A DNA stretch of 64,000 nt, taken from assembly GCF_009689585.1 (NCBI RefSeq), contig NZ_AP018694.1, forward strand, positions 1-64,000, written 5' to 3'. Of this stretch, positions 1 through 9,287 are shown piece after piece. The position numbers were made by a program, and so were the translations under genes. The notes beneath the pieces were generated by a model, which ran no database searches, was not told the origin of the DNA, and saw nothing but the letters and a program-made list of their open reading frames with translations. This stretch comes from Aquipluma nitroreducens. GTDB lineage: Bacteria; Bacteroidota; Bacteroidia; Bacteroidales; Prolixibacteraceae. Within the stretch, counting starts at the first letter, position 1; each line of letters begins with the position of its first letter.

Positions 1-230
1 TTAAATTATCACTCTAACAAACATGCTCATAATCAGCAATTTAGCCACATTAAAAAAATATTAAAATATTTTTTATTTTTAAATGCCTGAGCCTTAAAGA
101 CCTTATCTTATTTTTATAAAAGTCAAGTATAAATCCATTTTTTTTCTACATTTTTTTTCACAAAATTTGTTTCAGGGAAAAATAATCAGGGAATATAGTT
201 TTGTCAAATTTTTTAATATCCGGCTCCAAA
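1..230. other. AT-rich region upstream of dnaA
   Basis: Very AT-rich leader with poly-A/T tracts and an imperfect AT palindrome near 51-80. No clear TTATCCACA-type DnaA box is visible, so I do not call an origin here, although dnaA is often near oriC. The dnaA promoter must lie here, but no convincing TTTG/TAnnTTTG pair was found. Confidence 0.4.
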
Positions 231-1661
231 ATGATTAATGATCATCGTTTGGTTTGGGATCGTTGTCTTTCAGTCATTCGCGACAACGTACCAGGCATCA
301 GTTTTAAGACATGGTTTGAACCAATCGTTCCGGTTAATCTGGATGATGAAGTACTTACAATTCAAGTTCCAAGTCCATTTTTTTATGAATATCTCGAAGA
401 ACAGTACATCGATTTACTCAGAAAAACACTGAGAAAAGAAGTTGGGGTTGGTGCCAAGCTCGAATACGTTGTGGTTATGGGTAACAATCAAAGTAACTCA
501 CAACCATACACCGTCAAATATCCGACAAACAACAACAGCAAGATTCAGAATAAACCAATGAGCATCCCACTGAAAAGTGAAGGAAAATCATCGATAAAGA
601 ATCCATTTATTATTCCCGGAATTCAAAAAATCCAGATTGATCCACAATTACGTCTGGATAACACGTTCGATAATTTTGTTGAAGGCGAATGTAATCGTTT
701 GGCCCGAAGCGCTGGATATGCTGTTTCCCAAAATCCGGGAGGCACTGCCTTCAATCCGCTGATGATCTACGGCAATTCAGGCCTTGGAAAAACTCATTTG
801 GCTCACGCCATTGGAATTGAAGTGAAGGAACGCCATCCTGACAAAGTCGTATTGTATGTCAATTCAAATAAATTTCAGACTCAATTCACTGAAGCCACAA
901 GGAACAACAACCGGAACGACTTTTTGAATTTCTATCAGATGATTGATGTTCTGATTATTGATGATGTTCAGGAATTTGCCGGAAAGGAAAAAACTCAGGA
1001 AACCTTTTTCCATATTTTCAACCATTTGCATCAAAGCGGGAAACAGCTTATTCTGACATCCGATAAGCCACCGATTGAATTAAAAGGACTTGAACAACGC
1101 TTACTATCACGTTTCAAATGGGGTTTGACTGCCGATTTGCAACAACCTGGTTTCGAAACCAGAATGGATATTTTGAGGCGCAAAATCTACAAAGACGGAA
1201 TCGAAATTTCTGACGAAGTATTGGAATACATTGCTTCTCACATTACAAATAACATCAGGGAACTCGAAGGAGCACTCGTTTCTCTTTTGGCTCAGTCGAC
1301 ACTGAACCGTAAAGAAATCACCATTGAATTAGCCAGCGAGATGATTAACAAGCTAGTTAAGAACTCGAAACGCGAATTATCGATCGACTACATTTCCAAA
1401 GTAGTTTGCGATTATTTCAATATGCCGGTCGATTCGCTTCAGGCAAAAACCCGCAAACGCGAAGTTGTTCAGGCCCGGCAACTGGCTATGTACTTCTCGA
1501 AAAACATGACCAAATCGTCGCTGGCATCCATCGGTTCACAAATCGGGCATAAAGACCACGCCACCGTGTTACATGCCTGCAAAACAGTGAACAACCTGAA
1601 AGAAACAGACAAAGCATTTAAACTTTGTGTCGACGAGATTGAAAAGAAATTAAAATTGTAA
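231..1661 (+). CDS. dnaA: Chromosomal replication initiator DnaA
   Basis: DnaA binds oriC and opens it to start chromosome replication. The 476-residue protein has the family layout: an N-terminal interaction domain, a variable linker (about 95-130), the AAA+ domain with Walker A GNSGLGKTHLAHA and Walker B VLIIDDVQ, and a C-terminal DNA-binding domain with RKREVVQARQLAMYF and the DHATVLHA signature. I choose ATG 231 because the product then begins MINDHRLVWDRC, like family members. An in-frame TTG at 201 would add ten residues without family support. There is no clear Shine-Dalgarno, as is usual in Bacteroidota. A terminator follows, so the gene looks monocistronic. Confidence 0.97.
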   Translation: MINDHRLVWDRCLSVIRDNVPGISFKTWFEPIVPVNLDDEVLTIQVPSPFFYEYLEEQYIDLLRKTLRKEVGVGAKLEYVVVMGNNQSNSQPYTVKYPTNNNSKIQNKPMSIPLKSEGKSSIKNPFIIPGIQKIQIDPQLRLDNTFDNFVEGECNRLARSAGYAVSQNPGGTAFNPLMIYGNSGLGKTHLAHAIGIEVKERHPDKVVLYVNSNKFQTQFTEATRNNNRNDFLNFYQMIDVLIIDDVQEFAGKEKTQETFFHIFNHLHQSGKQLILTSDKPPIELKGLEQRLLSRFKWGLTADLQQPGFETRMDILRRKIYKDGIEISDEVLEYIASHITNNIRELEGALVSLLAQSTLNRKEITIELASEMINKLVKNSKRELSIDYISKVVCDYFNMPVDSLQAKTRKREVVQARQLAMYFSKNMTKSSLASIGSQIGHKDHATVLHACKTVNNLKETDKAFKLCVDEIEKKLKL

Positions 1662-1669
1662 CAGATATA

Positions 1670-1697
1670 AAGCAGGTCAATTTCGATCTGCTTTTTT
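1670..1697 (+). terminator. Intrinsic terminator after dnaA
   Basis: Arms AGCAGGTC and GATCTGCT pair with one G-T wobble around a short AATTTC loop and are followed by CTTTTTTCTT. It begins 9 bases past the dnaA stop. Confidence 0.8.
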
Positions 1698-1719
1698 CTT
1701 GTATATAAAATCACATCAG

Positions 1720-2583
1720 ATGATTTATCTTTTGCTGAGCATCCTTTCGTCATCAGTAATTTTCATCACCTTCAAAGTTACTGAGCGGTTTAAAACCAAC
1801 CTGATCAAGCTGATTACAGTCAATTATCTGGTGGCTGCCATTCTCGGTTTTAGCTTCAACCGCCACCCCATTTCAATCCTGAATGTTTTTACTTCAAATT
1901 GGCTTCCATTTGCCCTATTGATTGGGTTCTCTTTTATCCTGATGTTTTTTCTGATCGGTTATTCAACCCGCCTTTCCGGAGTGGCAGTTACTACCATTGC
2001 AGGGAAATTGTCAATGGTTATTCCAATTTTATTCTCCATTCTATATTTTTCAGAGAAAACAACCGTTCTTAAAATTTCGGGATTGGTATTGGCCACCATC
2101 GCTGTCATTCTTACCAGTTACCGACCAATTGATAAAGCAAAAAACATTAAACTGATCATTTTACCAATTGCCATTTTTCTGGGATCAGGAATAACCGATT
2201 CGATCGTAAAGTTTGCGCAAACATACCATGTGCCAAACAGCATGAGTTTGTTGTTTTCAGCAGTAGTTTTCCTTTCTGCCCTGATTCTTGGTTTGATATT
2301 CATCTTGATAAAACCAAAGTCGCTTTCAAAGAACATTTCTATTGCGGAATTGATTGGCGGGACAATTTTGGGAATCGCTAATTTTGGCTCATTGTACTTC
2401 TTTATATTGGCTTTAAACAATAGCAAACTTGATAGTTCTGTAGTTTTTGGATTGAATAACATCTGTATTGTATTATTTTCCATCTTTATTGGATTAGTAT
2501 TCTTTAAAGAAAAGTTTTCAAGAGTTAACTTTGCCGGAGTTTTCATGGCTGTTATTGCCATTCTGATTTTAATGAATTTCTGA
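1720..2583 (+). CDS. DMT-superfamily (EamA-like) membrane transporter
   Basis: A 287-residue protein made almost entirely of hydrophobic helices, about ten in two similar halves, as in the drug/metabolite transporter superfamily. It starts MIYLLLSILSSS and ends in a hydrophobic helix. The substrate cannot be inferred; amino acids or other small metabolites are typical for the family. ATG 1720 is preferred over an in-frame TTG at 1699 that lies inside the dnaA terminator T-run. Its stop overlaps the start of the next gene (TGATG), so the two are probably translationally coupled. Confidence 0.8.
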   Translation: MIYLLLSILSSSVIFITFKVTERFKTNLIKLITVNYLVAAILGFSFNRHPISILNVFTSNWLPFALLIGFSFILMFFLIGYSTRLSGVAVTTIAGKLSMVIPILFSILYFSEKTTVLKISGLVLATIAVILTSYRPIDKAKNIKLIILPIAIFLGSGITDSIVKFAQTYHVPNSMSLLFSAVVFLSALILGLIFILIKPKSLSKNISIAELIGGTILGIANFGSLYFFILALNNSKLDSSVVFGLNNICIVLFSIFIGLVFFKEKFSRVNFAGVFMAVIAILILMNF

Positions 2584-3185
2584 TGGAAGATACATACAAA
2601 ACGATTTCGAACCCTGCGGAGGGACTTTTCAAGGATAAAGGCAGCAAATTTATTGCCTATTCTTATCCTGTTACTTCCGAAGATCAGATTAAAGAAATTG
2701 TTCAGGGTATAAAGAAGGAACATTATTCGGCGCGACACCATTGCTATGCCTGGCGGTTAGGACACGAGAAATTGCTTTTCAGAGCCAATGATGACGGCGA
2801 GCCTTCGTCGACCGCCGGAAAGCCAATCTTGGGGCAAATACAGAGTTTCGATCTGACCAATATTCTGATCGTAGTTGTTCGTTATTTTGGCGGAACTTTA
2901 TTGGGTGTGAGTGGTTTAATTAATGCGTATCGCAACGCAGCCCTCGATGCTATCAATCAGGCCGAAATCGTTGAGAAACTTGTAGAGAAGCAACTTCTAA
3001 TTGAGTTTGATTACGGGGTAATGAACGATGTAATGAAACTATTCAAAGATGAAAAGCTTCCCCAGATTGACCCGCAGTTCGATTTGAGATGTCGGATCAA
3101 AACACACATTAGGTTGAGTGAACTAAGCCGGATTGAAGAAGGGCTGAACAAAATAGAAGGTTTGAAGGTTACCGAATTGCCATAG
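2583..3185 (+). CDS. yigZ: YigZ/IMPACT (UPF0029) family protein
   Basis: A 200-residue protein of the YigZ/IMPACT family. The N-terminal half carries the hallmark stretch with SARHHCYAWRLG, DDGEPSSTAGKPIL and VVVRYFGGTLLGVSGL; the C-terminal half matches the small DUF1949-type domain. Bacterial members are poorly characterised, while eukaryotic IMPACT influences translation control. The start overlaps the upstream transporter stop by one base. Recognition rests on the conserved core motifs, and the cellular role remains unknown. Confidence 0.9.
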   Translation: MEDTYKTISNPAEGLFKDKGSKFIAYSYPVTSEDQIKEIVQGIKKEHYSARHHCYAWRLGHEKLLFRANDDGEPSSTAGKPILGQIQSFDLTNILIVVVRYFGGTLLGVSGLINAYRNAALDAINQAEIVEKLVEKQLLIEFDYGVMNDVMKLFKDEKLPQIDPQFDLRCRIKTHIRLSELSRIEEGLNKIEGLKVTELP

Positions 3186-3247
3186 ATTTCAATCTTGCAC
3201 CCGAAATTAATGGTGTTAATAACCTTTTCATAACTAATAAACGACTA

Positions 3248-3280
3248 TTTAGAATAGATTGCAAAAACACTCTAATTTTG
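3248..3280 (+). promoter_or_regulatory. Candidate pyr leader promoter
   Basis: A perfect TAnnTTTG element (TAATTTTG, 3273-3280) lies 21 bases downstream of TTTA (3248-3251), a near match to the -33 TTTG. Transcription would begin at about 3285-3288, practically at the leader ORF start codon, so either the leader mRNA is almost leaderless or another promoter lies upstream. Confidence 0.45.
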
Positions 3281-3287
3281 GATTTTG

Positions 3288-3500
3288 ATGGAACACCTGA
3301 TCAGACAATATTCCCACTTTTCCAGTGAAACTCTTCACCGGGAAAAGTTTTTCCCAAATTCCCTGTTTTGTTTCCATCATGATAACAATTTAGCTCAACA
3401 TTATTTTATCCGGTTTCGCCGGAAATACTTAAAAACCAACAGAAATATCCTTTCTGTTGGTTTTTTTTTTGCTTTACCATCTTTAAAACACATCACATAA
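3288..3500 (+). CDS. Putative pyrBI leader peptide (70 codons)
   Basis: An ORF beginning [11 protein letters not shown] and ending LPSLKHIT, with its stop one base before the pyrB start codon. It has no recognisable domain. It runs straight through a perfect intrinsic terminator whose T-run encodes Phe-Phe-Phe. This is the arrangement of the E. coli pyrBI leader, where a ribosome following closely behind an RNA polymerase slowed by low UTP prevents terminator formation. Several T-rich tracts lie in the leader. The function is inferred from layout only. Confidence 0.55.
   Translation: MEHLIRQYSHFSSETLHREKFFPNSLFCFHHDNNLAQHYFIRFRRKYLKTNRNILSVGFFFALPSLKHIT
3316..3348 (+). promoter_or_regulatory. 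Candidate pause hairpin in pyr leader
   Basis: ACTTTTCC (3316-3323) pairs perfectly with GGAAAAGT (3341-3348), with an inner TGAA/TTCA stem. It is followed by a TTTTTCCC tract. It sits where a transcriptional pause hairpin would be expected upstream of a UTP-sensitive attenuator. Confidence 0.45.
3431..3470 (+). terminator. pyrBI attenuator terminator
   Basis: A perfect 15-bp stem (AAAAACCAACAGAAA with its complement), a 5-base loop TATCC, and ten T from 3461. It lies 31 bases before pyrB and inside the leader ORF, so it must be regulated or leaky for pyrB to be expressed. Confidence 0.88.
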
Positions 3501-3501
3501 A

Positions 3502-4413
3502 ATGAAGAAGAAAGATTTAATTTCGATTACTGACTATTCAAAAGAAGACTACCTGCGAATTTTAGAACTCGCGGCTGATTTTGAGAAAAATCCCAACCAG
3601 AGATTGCTTGAAGGAAAAGTAGTAGCTTCTTTGTTTTTTGAACCATCGACCCGCACCCGGCTTAGCTTCGAAACAGCAATCAACCGTTTGGGCGGCCGAA
3701 TTATCGGATTCTCGGATGCCGGATCATCCAGCGTTTCGAAGGGCGAAACTTTGCACGACACCACGAGAATGGTGAGCAATTATGTCGATTTAATTGTGAT
3801 GCGCCACCCGCTGGAAGGCAGCTCGCGGTATGCAGCCGAAGTGGCCGATGTTCCGGTGATCAATGCTGGCGATGGCGCCAATCAACATCCCACCCAAACA
3901 CTGCTCGACATGTATTCGATCCTGAAAACACAGGGAACCCTCGATAACATCAATATTTTCATGATTGGCGACCTGAAATACGGACGCACCGTTCATTCCC
4001 TGCTGATGGCTATGTCTCAATTCGAGAACCCGATTTTTAACTTCATTGCTCCTGATGAACTGGCCATGCCCGAAGAATACAAACTTTTCCTGAAAGAAAA
4101 GGGTATCCGTTATTTCGAGCACACCGAAATCAACGAGAATATCAATCACGCCGACATTATTTACATGACCCGCGTTCAGAAAGAGCGTTTTATGGATCCG
4201 ATTGAATACGAAAAAGTGAAAAATGTTTATATTCTCCGGAACAATATGCTCGCTAATACCAAGCCAAATATGCGTATTCTGCATCCGCTTCCCCGCGTCA
4301 ACGAAATACATCCGGATGTTGACAGCAACGAGAAAGCTTATTATTTTGAACAGGCCCGCAACGGTGTTTACACCCGTCAGGCCATTATTGCCCATATTCT
4401 CAACCTTAAATAA
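3502..4413 (+). CDS. pyrB: Aspartate carbamoyltransferase, catalytic chain
   Basis: Joins carbamoyl phosphate and aspartate to make carbamoyl aspartate, the committed step of pyrimidine synthesis. The 303-residue protein has the carbamoyl-phosphate loop STRTRLSF (about 49-56), SSSVSKGET, the [13 protein letters not shown] helix and HPLPR near the C-terminus. pyrI follows after 8 bases, which implies an E. coli-like holoenzyme of catalytic trimers and regulatory dimers. Expression probably depends on the attenuator just upstream. Family and length agree fully. Confidence 0.97.
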   Translation: MKKKDLISITDYSKEDYLRILELAADFEKNPNQRLLEGKVVASLFFEPSTRTRLSFETAINRLGGRIIGFSDAGSSSVSKGETLHDTTRMVSNYVDLIVMRHPLEGSSRYAAEVADVPVINAGDGANQHPTQTLLDMYSILKTQGTLDNINIFMIGDLKYGRTVHSLLMAMSQFENPIFNFIAPDELAMPEEYKLFLKEKGIRYFEHTEINENINHADIIYMTRVQKERFMDPIEYEKVKNVYILRNNMLANTKPNMRILHPLPRVNEIHPDVDSNEKAYYFEQARNGVYTRQAIIAHILNLK

Positions 4414-4421
4414 TTACAGCC

Positions 4422-4892
4422 ATGCCCGATAGTTTAAAAAAGAAACTCAAACTAAAAGTCAGTGCAATCAACAACGGCACTGTAATCGATCATATTCCTT
4501 CCGAAAATCTGTTTAAGGTTATTTCCATTCTGGGACTTCAAAATGTGAAATCGCAAATTACCTTTGGAGCCAATTTCGAGAGCGAAAAATTAGGCAGCAA
4601 AGCCATCATCAAGCTTTCCGACGTATTTTTTGAAGATGACGAGATCAACAAAATTTCGCTCATTGCACGGAATGCCAAGCTGAATATTATCCGTGATTAC
4701 GAAGTGGTTGAAAAGCGGGTGGTTGAAGTTCCCGACAAAGTAATCGGAATAGTGAAATGCTTTAACCCGAAATGCATCACCAACAACGAGGAAATTACCA
4801 CTCATTTTACGGTCATTTCAAAAAATCCGTTAGATTTGAAATGTAAATACTGCGAAAAGATTACTCACGAAGACCAGATGGTAATCAAGTAA
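4422..4892 (+). CDS. pyrI: Aspartate carbamoyltransferase, regulatory chain
   Basis: Binds nucleotide effectors and zinc and gives allosteric control to PyrB. The 156-residue length is typical. The N-terminal part holds the nucleotide-binding region (VSAINNGTVIDHIP). The C-terminal zinc site shows four cysteines as C-x4-C (CFNPKC) and C-x2-C (CKYC). The gene is 8 bases after pyrB and surely co-transcribed. A long palindrome closes the operon. Confidence 0.96.
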   Translation: MPDSLKKKLKLKVSAINNGTVIDHIPSENLFKVISILGLQNVKSQITFGANFESEKLGSKAIIKLSDVFFEDDEINKISLIARNAKLNIIRDYEVVEKRVVEVPDKVIGIVKCFNPKCITNNEEITTHFTVISKNPLDLKCKYCEKITHEDQMVIK

Positions 4893-4894
4893 AT

Positions 4895-4963
4895 TGGAAA
4901 AAGTCATCAGTCATTCGAAAAAAATCTATAAAACATTTTCCCAATGACTATTGACTTTTTCCA
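4895..4963. terminator. Long palindrome after pyrI, likely terminator
   Basis: TGGAAAAAGTCA...TCATT is mirrored by AATGACTATTGACTTTTTCCA-type sequence: about 21-base arms with two mismatches around a 27-base centre. The arms contain A/T tracts, so it could terminate in either direction, or be a dispersed palindromic repeat used as one. Confidence 0.6.
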
Positions 4964-4993
4964 GTATATTAAAGGTGAAAACAGAATAAGAAT

Positions 4994-5452
4994 ATGACGA
5001 TTACAACTAATTTTGAAGAAGTATATCAAAAGATTGCCGCATTGGTAAAAATTAATCCGGAAGACCTTTTGCTGCGGATTTGCGAACTTTTGAAACAGGA
5101 AGTTTATCATTACGACTGGGTAGGCTTTTACATTTTAGATCAGAAAAAGGATGAGCTTGTTTTGGGCTCATTTGTAGGAAAGCCAACACAGCACACCCAC
5201 ATTGCTGTGGGGAAAGGGATTTGCGGGCAGGTAGCCGCCAGTGGCCAAACCATGGTAGTTCAGGATGTGACTCAGGTTGAAAACTATATTTCGTGTGGAT
5301 TGGAAGTTCAGTCGGAAATTGTGGTACCCGTTTTAAAAAATGGGAAATTTGTAGCCGAACTCGACATCGACAGCCACTCTCCTGCTCCATTTACCAACAA
5401 GGACAATGAATTTCTGGCTAAAGTTTGTGATTTATTGGCCGATTGCTTTTAG
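4994..5452 (+). CDS. GAF-domain protein, free-methionine-sulfoxide-reductase-like
   Basis: A 152-residue single GAF domain resembling free methionine-(R)-sulfoxide reductase (YebR type): DWVGFYIL, VGKGICGQVAASG, SEIVVPV and ELDIDS align well. Two of the three cysteines of the E. coli enzyme are present (GICG, Cys77; ISCG, Cys101). The first one, in the loop after FxGK, is replaced: the sequence there reads GKPTQHTH. The disulfide chemistry may therefore differ, or the protein may be a ligand-binding GAF relative. It stands alone between two intergenic regions. Confidence 0.75.
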   Translation: MTITTNFEEVYQKIAALVKINPEDLLLRICELLKQEVYHYDWVGFYILDQKKDELVLGSFVGKPTQHTHIAVGKGICGQVAASGQTMVVQDVTQVENYISCGLEVQSEIVVPVLKNGKFVAELDIDSHSPAPFTNKDNEFLAKVCDLLADCF

Positions 5453-5638
5453 TTCAGCGAAGCAATTAATCTCAGGATTAACACGTGTTTAGAAAAATTA
5501 ACTGAAATAGTTCGTAGAATCCGCATCAAGTTTGGCTTAAGTTTGTTTAGATGGTGTAATTTGCAGTAATTTTATACGTTCTGTAAACTACACCATTTAT
5601 TTTGGGCGAGACACAAGTCAATTAATTCAACGAATAAG

Positions 5639-6316
5639 ATGCTGGAACAAATTTACCACATACTCTTTCATACCAACGAGGCCATTTTTGCCTTGGTTGA
5701 CGAAAACGTTTGGGAAGCTTATCTGGTTTTATTCCTGATTATCTTTCTGGAAACCGGATTAATTGTTTTTCCATTTTTGCCTGGCGATGGGTTGCTTTTC
5801 TCTGCAGGTGTAATTGCAGCTTCTTCTGACATGAGTATCTGGGTGTTGGTGCCGATCTTAATTTTCGCAGCAATATTGGGAAATCATTTTAATTACCAGA
5901 TTGGAGCGTTGATCGGACACCGTATTGAGCGCAGCCATCGAAAACTCATCCAAAAATATCTGGTTCCCTCAATTGTCAAAACTCGTGAATTTTACCACAA
6001 ACACGGGAAAAAGTCAATTATCTTTGGCCGTTTCTTTCCGGTAATCCGAACCTATATTCCTTTTTTTGCCGGAACAGTCTCGTTTGATTTTCCGATTTTT
6101 AAACAATATACCATTATTGGGTCGGCAATTTGGGTGCCTTTCTTTACCTTAACCGGATACTTTCTTGGAGAATTGACCTGGATTAAAGATAATTTCGAGA
6201 TTGTTTTCCTTGGACTCATCATCGTAACGTTAATTCCATTCTTCTACGCTGCATTCAAAACATTTATATTTAATAAAAAAGCCAAATACCCCCCAACAAA
6301 TTACCAGGACAACTGA
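5639..6316 (+). CDS. DedA-family membrane protein
   Basis: A 225-residue integral membrane protein of the DedA/SNARE-associated (VTT) superfamily, whose members are linked to lipid-carrier flipping and membrane homeostasis. It carries [19 protein letters not shown] and [17 protein letters not shown], the two family signatures with conserved Glu, Pro-Gly-Asp and Arg residues. About five to six hydrophobic helices are visible. The substrate is not deducible. It is preceded by 186 bases without a gene, in which I see no strong signal. Confidence 0.88.
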   Translation: MLEQIYHILFHTNEAIFALVDENVWEAYLVLFLIIFLETGLIVFPFLPGDGLLFSAGVIAASSDMSIWVLVPILIFAAILGNHFNYQIGALIGHRIERSHRKLIQKYLVPSIVKTREFYHKHGKKSIIFGRFFPVIRTYIPFFAGTVSFDFPIFKQYTIIGSAIWVPFFTLTGYFLGELTWIKDNFEIVFLGLIIVTLIPFFYAAFKTFIFNKKAKYPPTNYQDN

Positions 6317-6333
6317 TTTATTAAACAAAAAAG

Positions 6334-6357
6334 CTATTTTTGAGTCTTCAAAAATAG
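6334..6357. other. Short hairpin between dedA-like gene and permease
   Basis: CTATTTTTGA (6334-6343) pairs perfectly with TCAAAAATAG (6348-6357) over a 4-base loop. It includes TATTTTTG, which also fits a -7 element. It may be a weak terminator or part of the permease promoter. Confidence 0.4.
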
Positions 6358-6362
6358 ACCCA

Positions 6363-7886
6363 ATGTCCAAATTATTTCTTACAAAACCTTTATCACTATT
6401 AATGGCCGAATCCAATTCCGATCACGGCCTGCGAAAATCGTTAAGCGCATTTAACCTTACAACTTTAGGAATTGGTGCCGTTATTGGTGCCGGAATATTT
6501 GTATTAACGGGTCAGGCTGCTGCTCAATATGCTGGTCCTGCAATTGTTATCTCGTTCCTGATTTCCGGACTTGCCTGTTTGTTTGCAGGCTTGTGCTATG
6601 CCGAGTTTGCTTCAATGATCCCGATTTCGGGTAGTGCATATACTTACGCTTATGCCACGATGGGCGAATTTGTGGCCTGGATCATTGGCTGGGATTTAAT
6701 TCTGGAATACCTTTTTGCTGCATCAACAGTTGCAGTGGGTTGGTCGGGCTATGTAGTAAGCTTCCTGAAAGACTTTGGCATTAGCATTCCGGCACAATTT
6801 ACGGCAGCTATGGGAACTGTTATGGTGGACGTGCCACAAGCTGGGTGGAAATCGTTGACTCCTGAACTAACCCGGAATTTAGCTGACACAGGGATTTCTA
6901 TCGACAGCCTGCCACATCTTACTGGTATCCTGAACTTACCAGCAATGTTTGTTGTAGCAGCAATTTCGCTTTTACTTCTGATTGGAATCAAAGAATCGGC
7001 AAAGTTCAACAATACCATGGTCGTCATTAAAGTGTTTGTTATTCTGTTGTTCATAGGAATCGGATTCATGTTTGTAAATAAAGCCAACTGGCATCCATTC
7101 ATTCCAAAGAACACAGGCGAATGGGGGCATTATGGCTGGAGTGGAATCTTCCGCGGAGCTGCGGTTATATTCTTTGCATACATTGGCTTCGATGCCGTTT
7201 CAACGGCGGCGCAGGAAGCTAAAAACCCGAAACGTGATATGCCTATCGGAATTTTAGGATCCCTGGGAATTTCGACACTGCTCTACATTTTTGTTGCCAT
7301 TGTGTTAACCGGTATCGTAAGTTATACCTTTCTGAACGTGGCCGACCCTATTGCAGTTGGTGTTAATGCCATGGGCGAAGGCCTTTTCTGGTTACGACCG
7401 ATTATTAAGATTGCAGCAATCGCCGGACTTAGTTCAGTCATTCTGGTCATGTTATTGGGTCAGCCACGAATCTTCTTCTCGATGGCTAAAGACGGGCTTT
7501 TACCACCCATTTTTGCAAAAGTTCATCCACGTTTTAAAACGCCACATGTCAGTACTTTAGTTACAGGATTTGTAGCCATGATTATTGCAGGAATTCTGCC
7601 AATTAATATTCTCGGCGAATTGGTCTCGATTGGTACTTTGCTGGCATTTGCTATCGTTTGTATCGGAATTATCGTTCTGAGGGTGAAACGTCCAGATATT
7701 GAACGAACATTTAAAACTCCGTTCGTTCCACTTGTTCCGATTTTGGGCGCCGGCATTTGTATTTTGCAGATGGCTTCGCTTCCTTTAGATACCTGGCTTC
7801 GGCTGATTATTTGGATGGCCATTGGGTTTGCCATTTATTTTACCTACGGAATCAGGAATAGCAAAATCCGAAATCAAAAACCGTAA
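6363..7886 (+). CDS. APC-superfamily amino acid permease (CAT-like)
   Basis: A 507-residue permease with about twelve or more transmembrane helices. The N-terminus reads [25 protein letters not shown], the APC helix-1 motif with the unwound [26 protein letters not shown] and [20 protein letters not shown] follow. This is the cationic amino acid transporter subgroup (YfnA/YhdG-like). The exact substrate is unknown. It is converging with purT, with a strong bidirectional terminator between them. Confidence 0.92.
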   Translation: MSKLFLTKPLSLLMAESNSDHGLRKSLSAFNLTTLGIGAVIGAGIFVLTGQAAAQYAGPAIVISFLISGLACLFAGLCYAEFASMIPISGSAYTYAYATMGEFVAWIIGWDLILEYLFAASTVAVGWSGYVVSFLKDFGISIPAQFTAAMGTVMVDVPQAGWKSLTPELTRNLADTGISIDSLPHLTGILNLPAMFVVAAISLLLLIGIKESAKFNNTMVVIKVFVILLFIGIGFMFVNKANWHPFIPKNTGEWGHYGWSGIFRGAAVIFFAYIGFDAVSTAAQEAKNPKRDMPIGILGSLGISTLLYIFVAIVLTGIVSYTFLNVADPIAVGVNAMGEGLFWLRPIIKIAAIAGLSSVILVMLLGQPRIFFSMAKDGLLPPIFAKVHPRFKTPHVSTLVTGFVAMIIAGILPINILGELVSIGTLLAFAIVCIGIIVLRVKRPDIERTFKTPFVPLVPILGAGICILQMASLPLDTWLRLIIWMAIGFAIYFTYGIRNSKIRNQKP

Positions 7887-7906
7887 TAAACACATGACAT
7901 AAAATA

Positions 7907-7950
7907 CGAAAGAGGCTGTCGGAATTAAAACCTGACAGCCTCTTTCGTTT
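7907..7950. terminator. Bidirectional terminator between permease and purT
   Basis: CGAAAGAGGCTGTC (7907-7920) pairs with GACAGCCTCTTTCG (7934-7947) around a short loop, with T-rich sequence on the plus side. It is placed between two convergent genes. Confidence 0.85.
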
Positions 7951-7963
7951 GAAGGGGTCTCTA

Positions 7964-9136
7964 TTATTTTGAAGGCTTCACTTCTACCAGATCAGCAAGA
8001 TTTCGGGCGGTTTGCTTTAATTCCAACACATCAGTACCAAGTTCAGCATTTACGACTACCACGCCCATACGACGATGAATGCGGGCGGTCTCTTTCCCAA
8101 ATATCCGGACATCAGCATGCGAATTTTGACACACCAAATCAATACCCGCATATTCCGGAGAAATGGTTTCGATACCTGAAAGAATAACCGCGCTGGCTCC
8201 CGCTTTTTCCTGCCTGATTTCAGGAATAGGTAAGCCCAGAACAGCCCGGCAATGCAATTCAAATTCGCTGAGATTTTGCGTTCCGGCCAAAGTTACCATA
8301 CCGGTATCGTGCGGACGAGGCGACAATTCTGAAAACACCACACCTTCTTCAACGATAAAAAACTCAACACCCCAAATACCAACGCCTCCCAAAGCTTTGG
8401 TTACCATCGCAGCCATGCGGCGGGCTTCTTCTTCAAAACCTTCAGGAAGGAATACCGGCTGCCAACTTTCCTGGTAATCGCCACGTTCCTGACGGTGACC
8501 AATTGGTGCGCAAAATAGTGTTTCGCCATTTTTCTGAGTCACAGTGAGCAGCGTAATTTCGCTTAAGAAAGGAACAAAAGCTTCAACAATCACTTCGTTT
8601 AAGTCGCCGCGCCCTTTATCTGAAGCCGTATTCCATGCCTTTTCGAAGTCGGCCTCGCTTTTGATGGTCGATTGTCCTTTACCCGACGACGACATCAGTG
8701 GTTTAACCACGCATGGCATTCCAACCTCAGCTACTGCAGCCTTCAGCTCTTCAAAAGTTTTCGAGTAACGATAATTGGCAGTTTTCAAACCAAGTTCCTG
8801 GGCAGCCAGATCGCGAATAGCCTTGCGATTCATGGTAAAATTGGCCGCTTTGGCCGAAGGAACCACCTGAATTCCTGCTTTTTCGTAATCGTAAAAACGT
8901 TCGGTACGAATGGCTTCAATTTCAGGCACAATCAGGTCGGGTCGGTGTTTGTCCACGATGCGGTCGAGCTCAGCGCCATCGAGCATATTAATCACTTCGA
9001 ACTGATCGGCAACCTGCATGGCCGGAGCTCCAGCATAACTATCAACGGCAATCACTGTTTGGCCAAGGCGTTTGGCGGCAATTACAAACTCTTTTCCCAA
9101 CTCGCCCGAACCCAGCAACATTATTTTCTTTAGCAT
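7964..9136 (-). CDS. purT: Formate-dependent GAR transformylase 2
   Basis: Uses formate and ATP to formylate glycinamide ribonucleotide in purine synthesis. The 390-residue protein is the usual PurT length. It begins [17 protein letters not shown] (nucleotide-binding fold), has the ATP-grasp core with [14 protein letters not shown], and the metal site around [26 protein letters not shown] 9136 is preceded on the minus strand by AAGGAAAAGT, a plausible ribosome site; a longer in-frame start at 9160 is less likely. A TATCTTTG element (9165-9172, minus) could be its -7 box. Confidence 0.96.
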   Translation of the reverse strand: MLKKIMLLGSGELGKEFVIAAKRLGQTVIAVDSYAGAPAMQVADQFEVINMLDGAELDRIVDKHRPDLIVPEIEAIRTERFYDYEKAGIQVVPSAKAANFTMNRKAIRDLAAQELGLKTANYRYSKTFEELKAAVAEVGMPCVVKPLMSSSGKGQSTIKSEADFEKAWNTASDKGRGDLNEVIVEAFVPFLSEITLLTVTQKNGETLFCAPIGHRQERGDYQESWQPVFLPEGFEEEARRMAAMVTKALGGVGIWGVEFFIVEEGVVFSELSPRPHDTGMVTLAGTQNLSEFELHCRAVLGLPIPEIRQEKAGASAVILSGIETISPEYAGIDLVCQNSHADVRIFGKETARIHRRMGVVVVNAELGTDVLELKQTARNLADLVEVKPSK

Positions 9137-9287
9137 ACTTTTCCTTTTATAAACGAACAAGTCGCAAAGATAAAATTTTAGAAAGCCGGTACATTAGCGT
9201 TCTGTACATTTCACCGAATCAGTCAAGAGTAAAATCTATGTAAATACGTAAAAAAACGCTGTAACCCGCGAAAGGACACAACAACCA

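Noticed and set aside
1-200. Replication origin next to dnaA
   Set aside because: AT-rich, but no DnaA boxes that I could identify; not enough to call oriC.
201-230. TTG start ten codons upstream of dnaA
   Set aside because: The extra residues do not match the family; ATG 231 gives the normal N-terminus.
3498-3502. Leader ORF as part of pyrB (N-terminal extension)
   Set aside because: The leader frame ends at a TAA before pyrB, is in a different reading frame, and PyrB has a complete N-terminus from ATG 3502.
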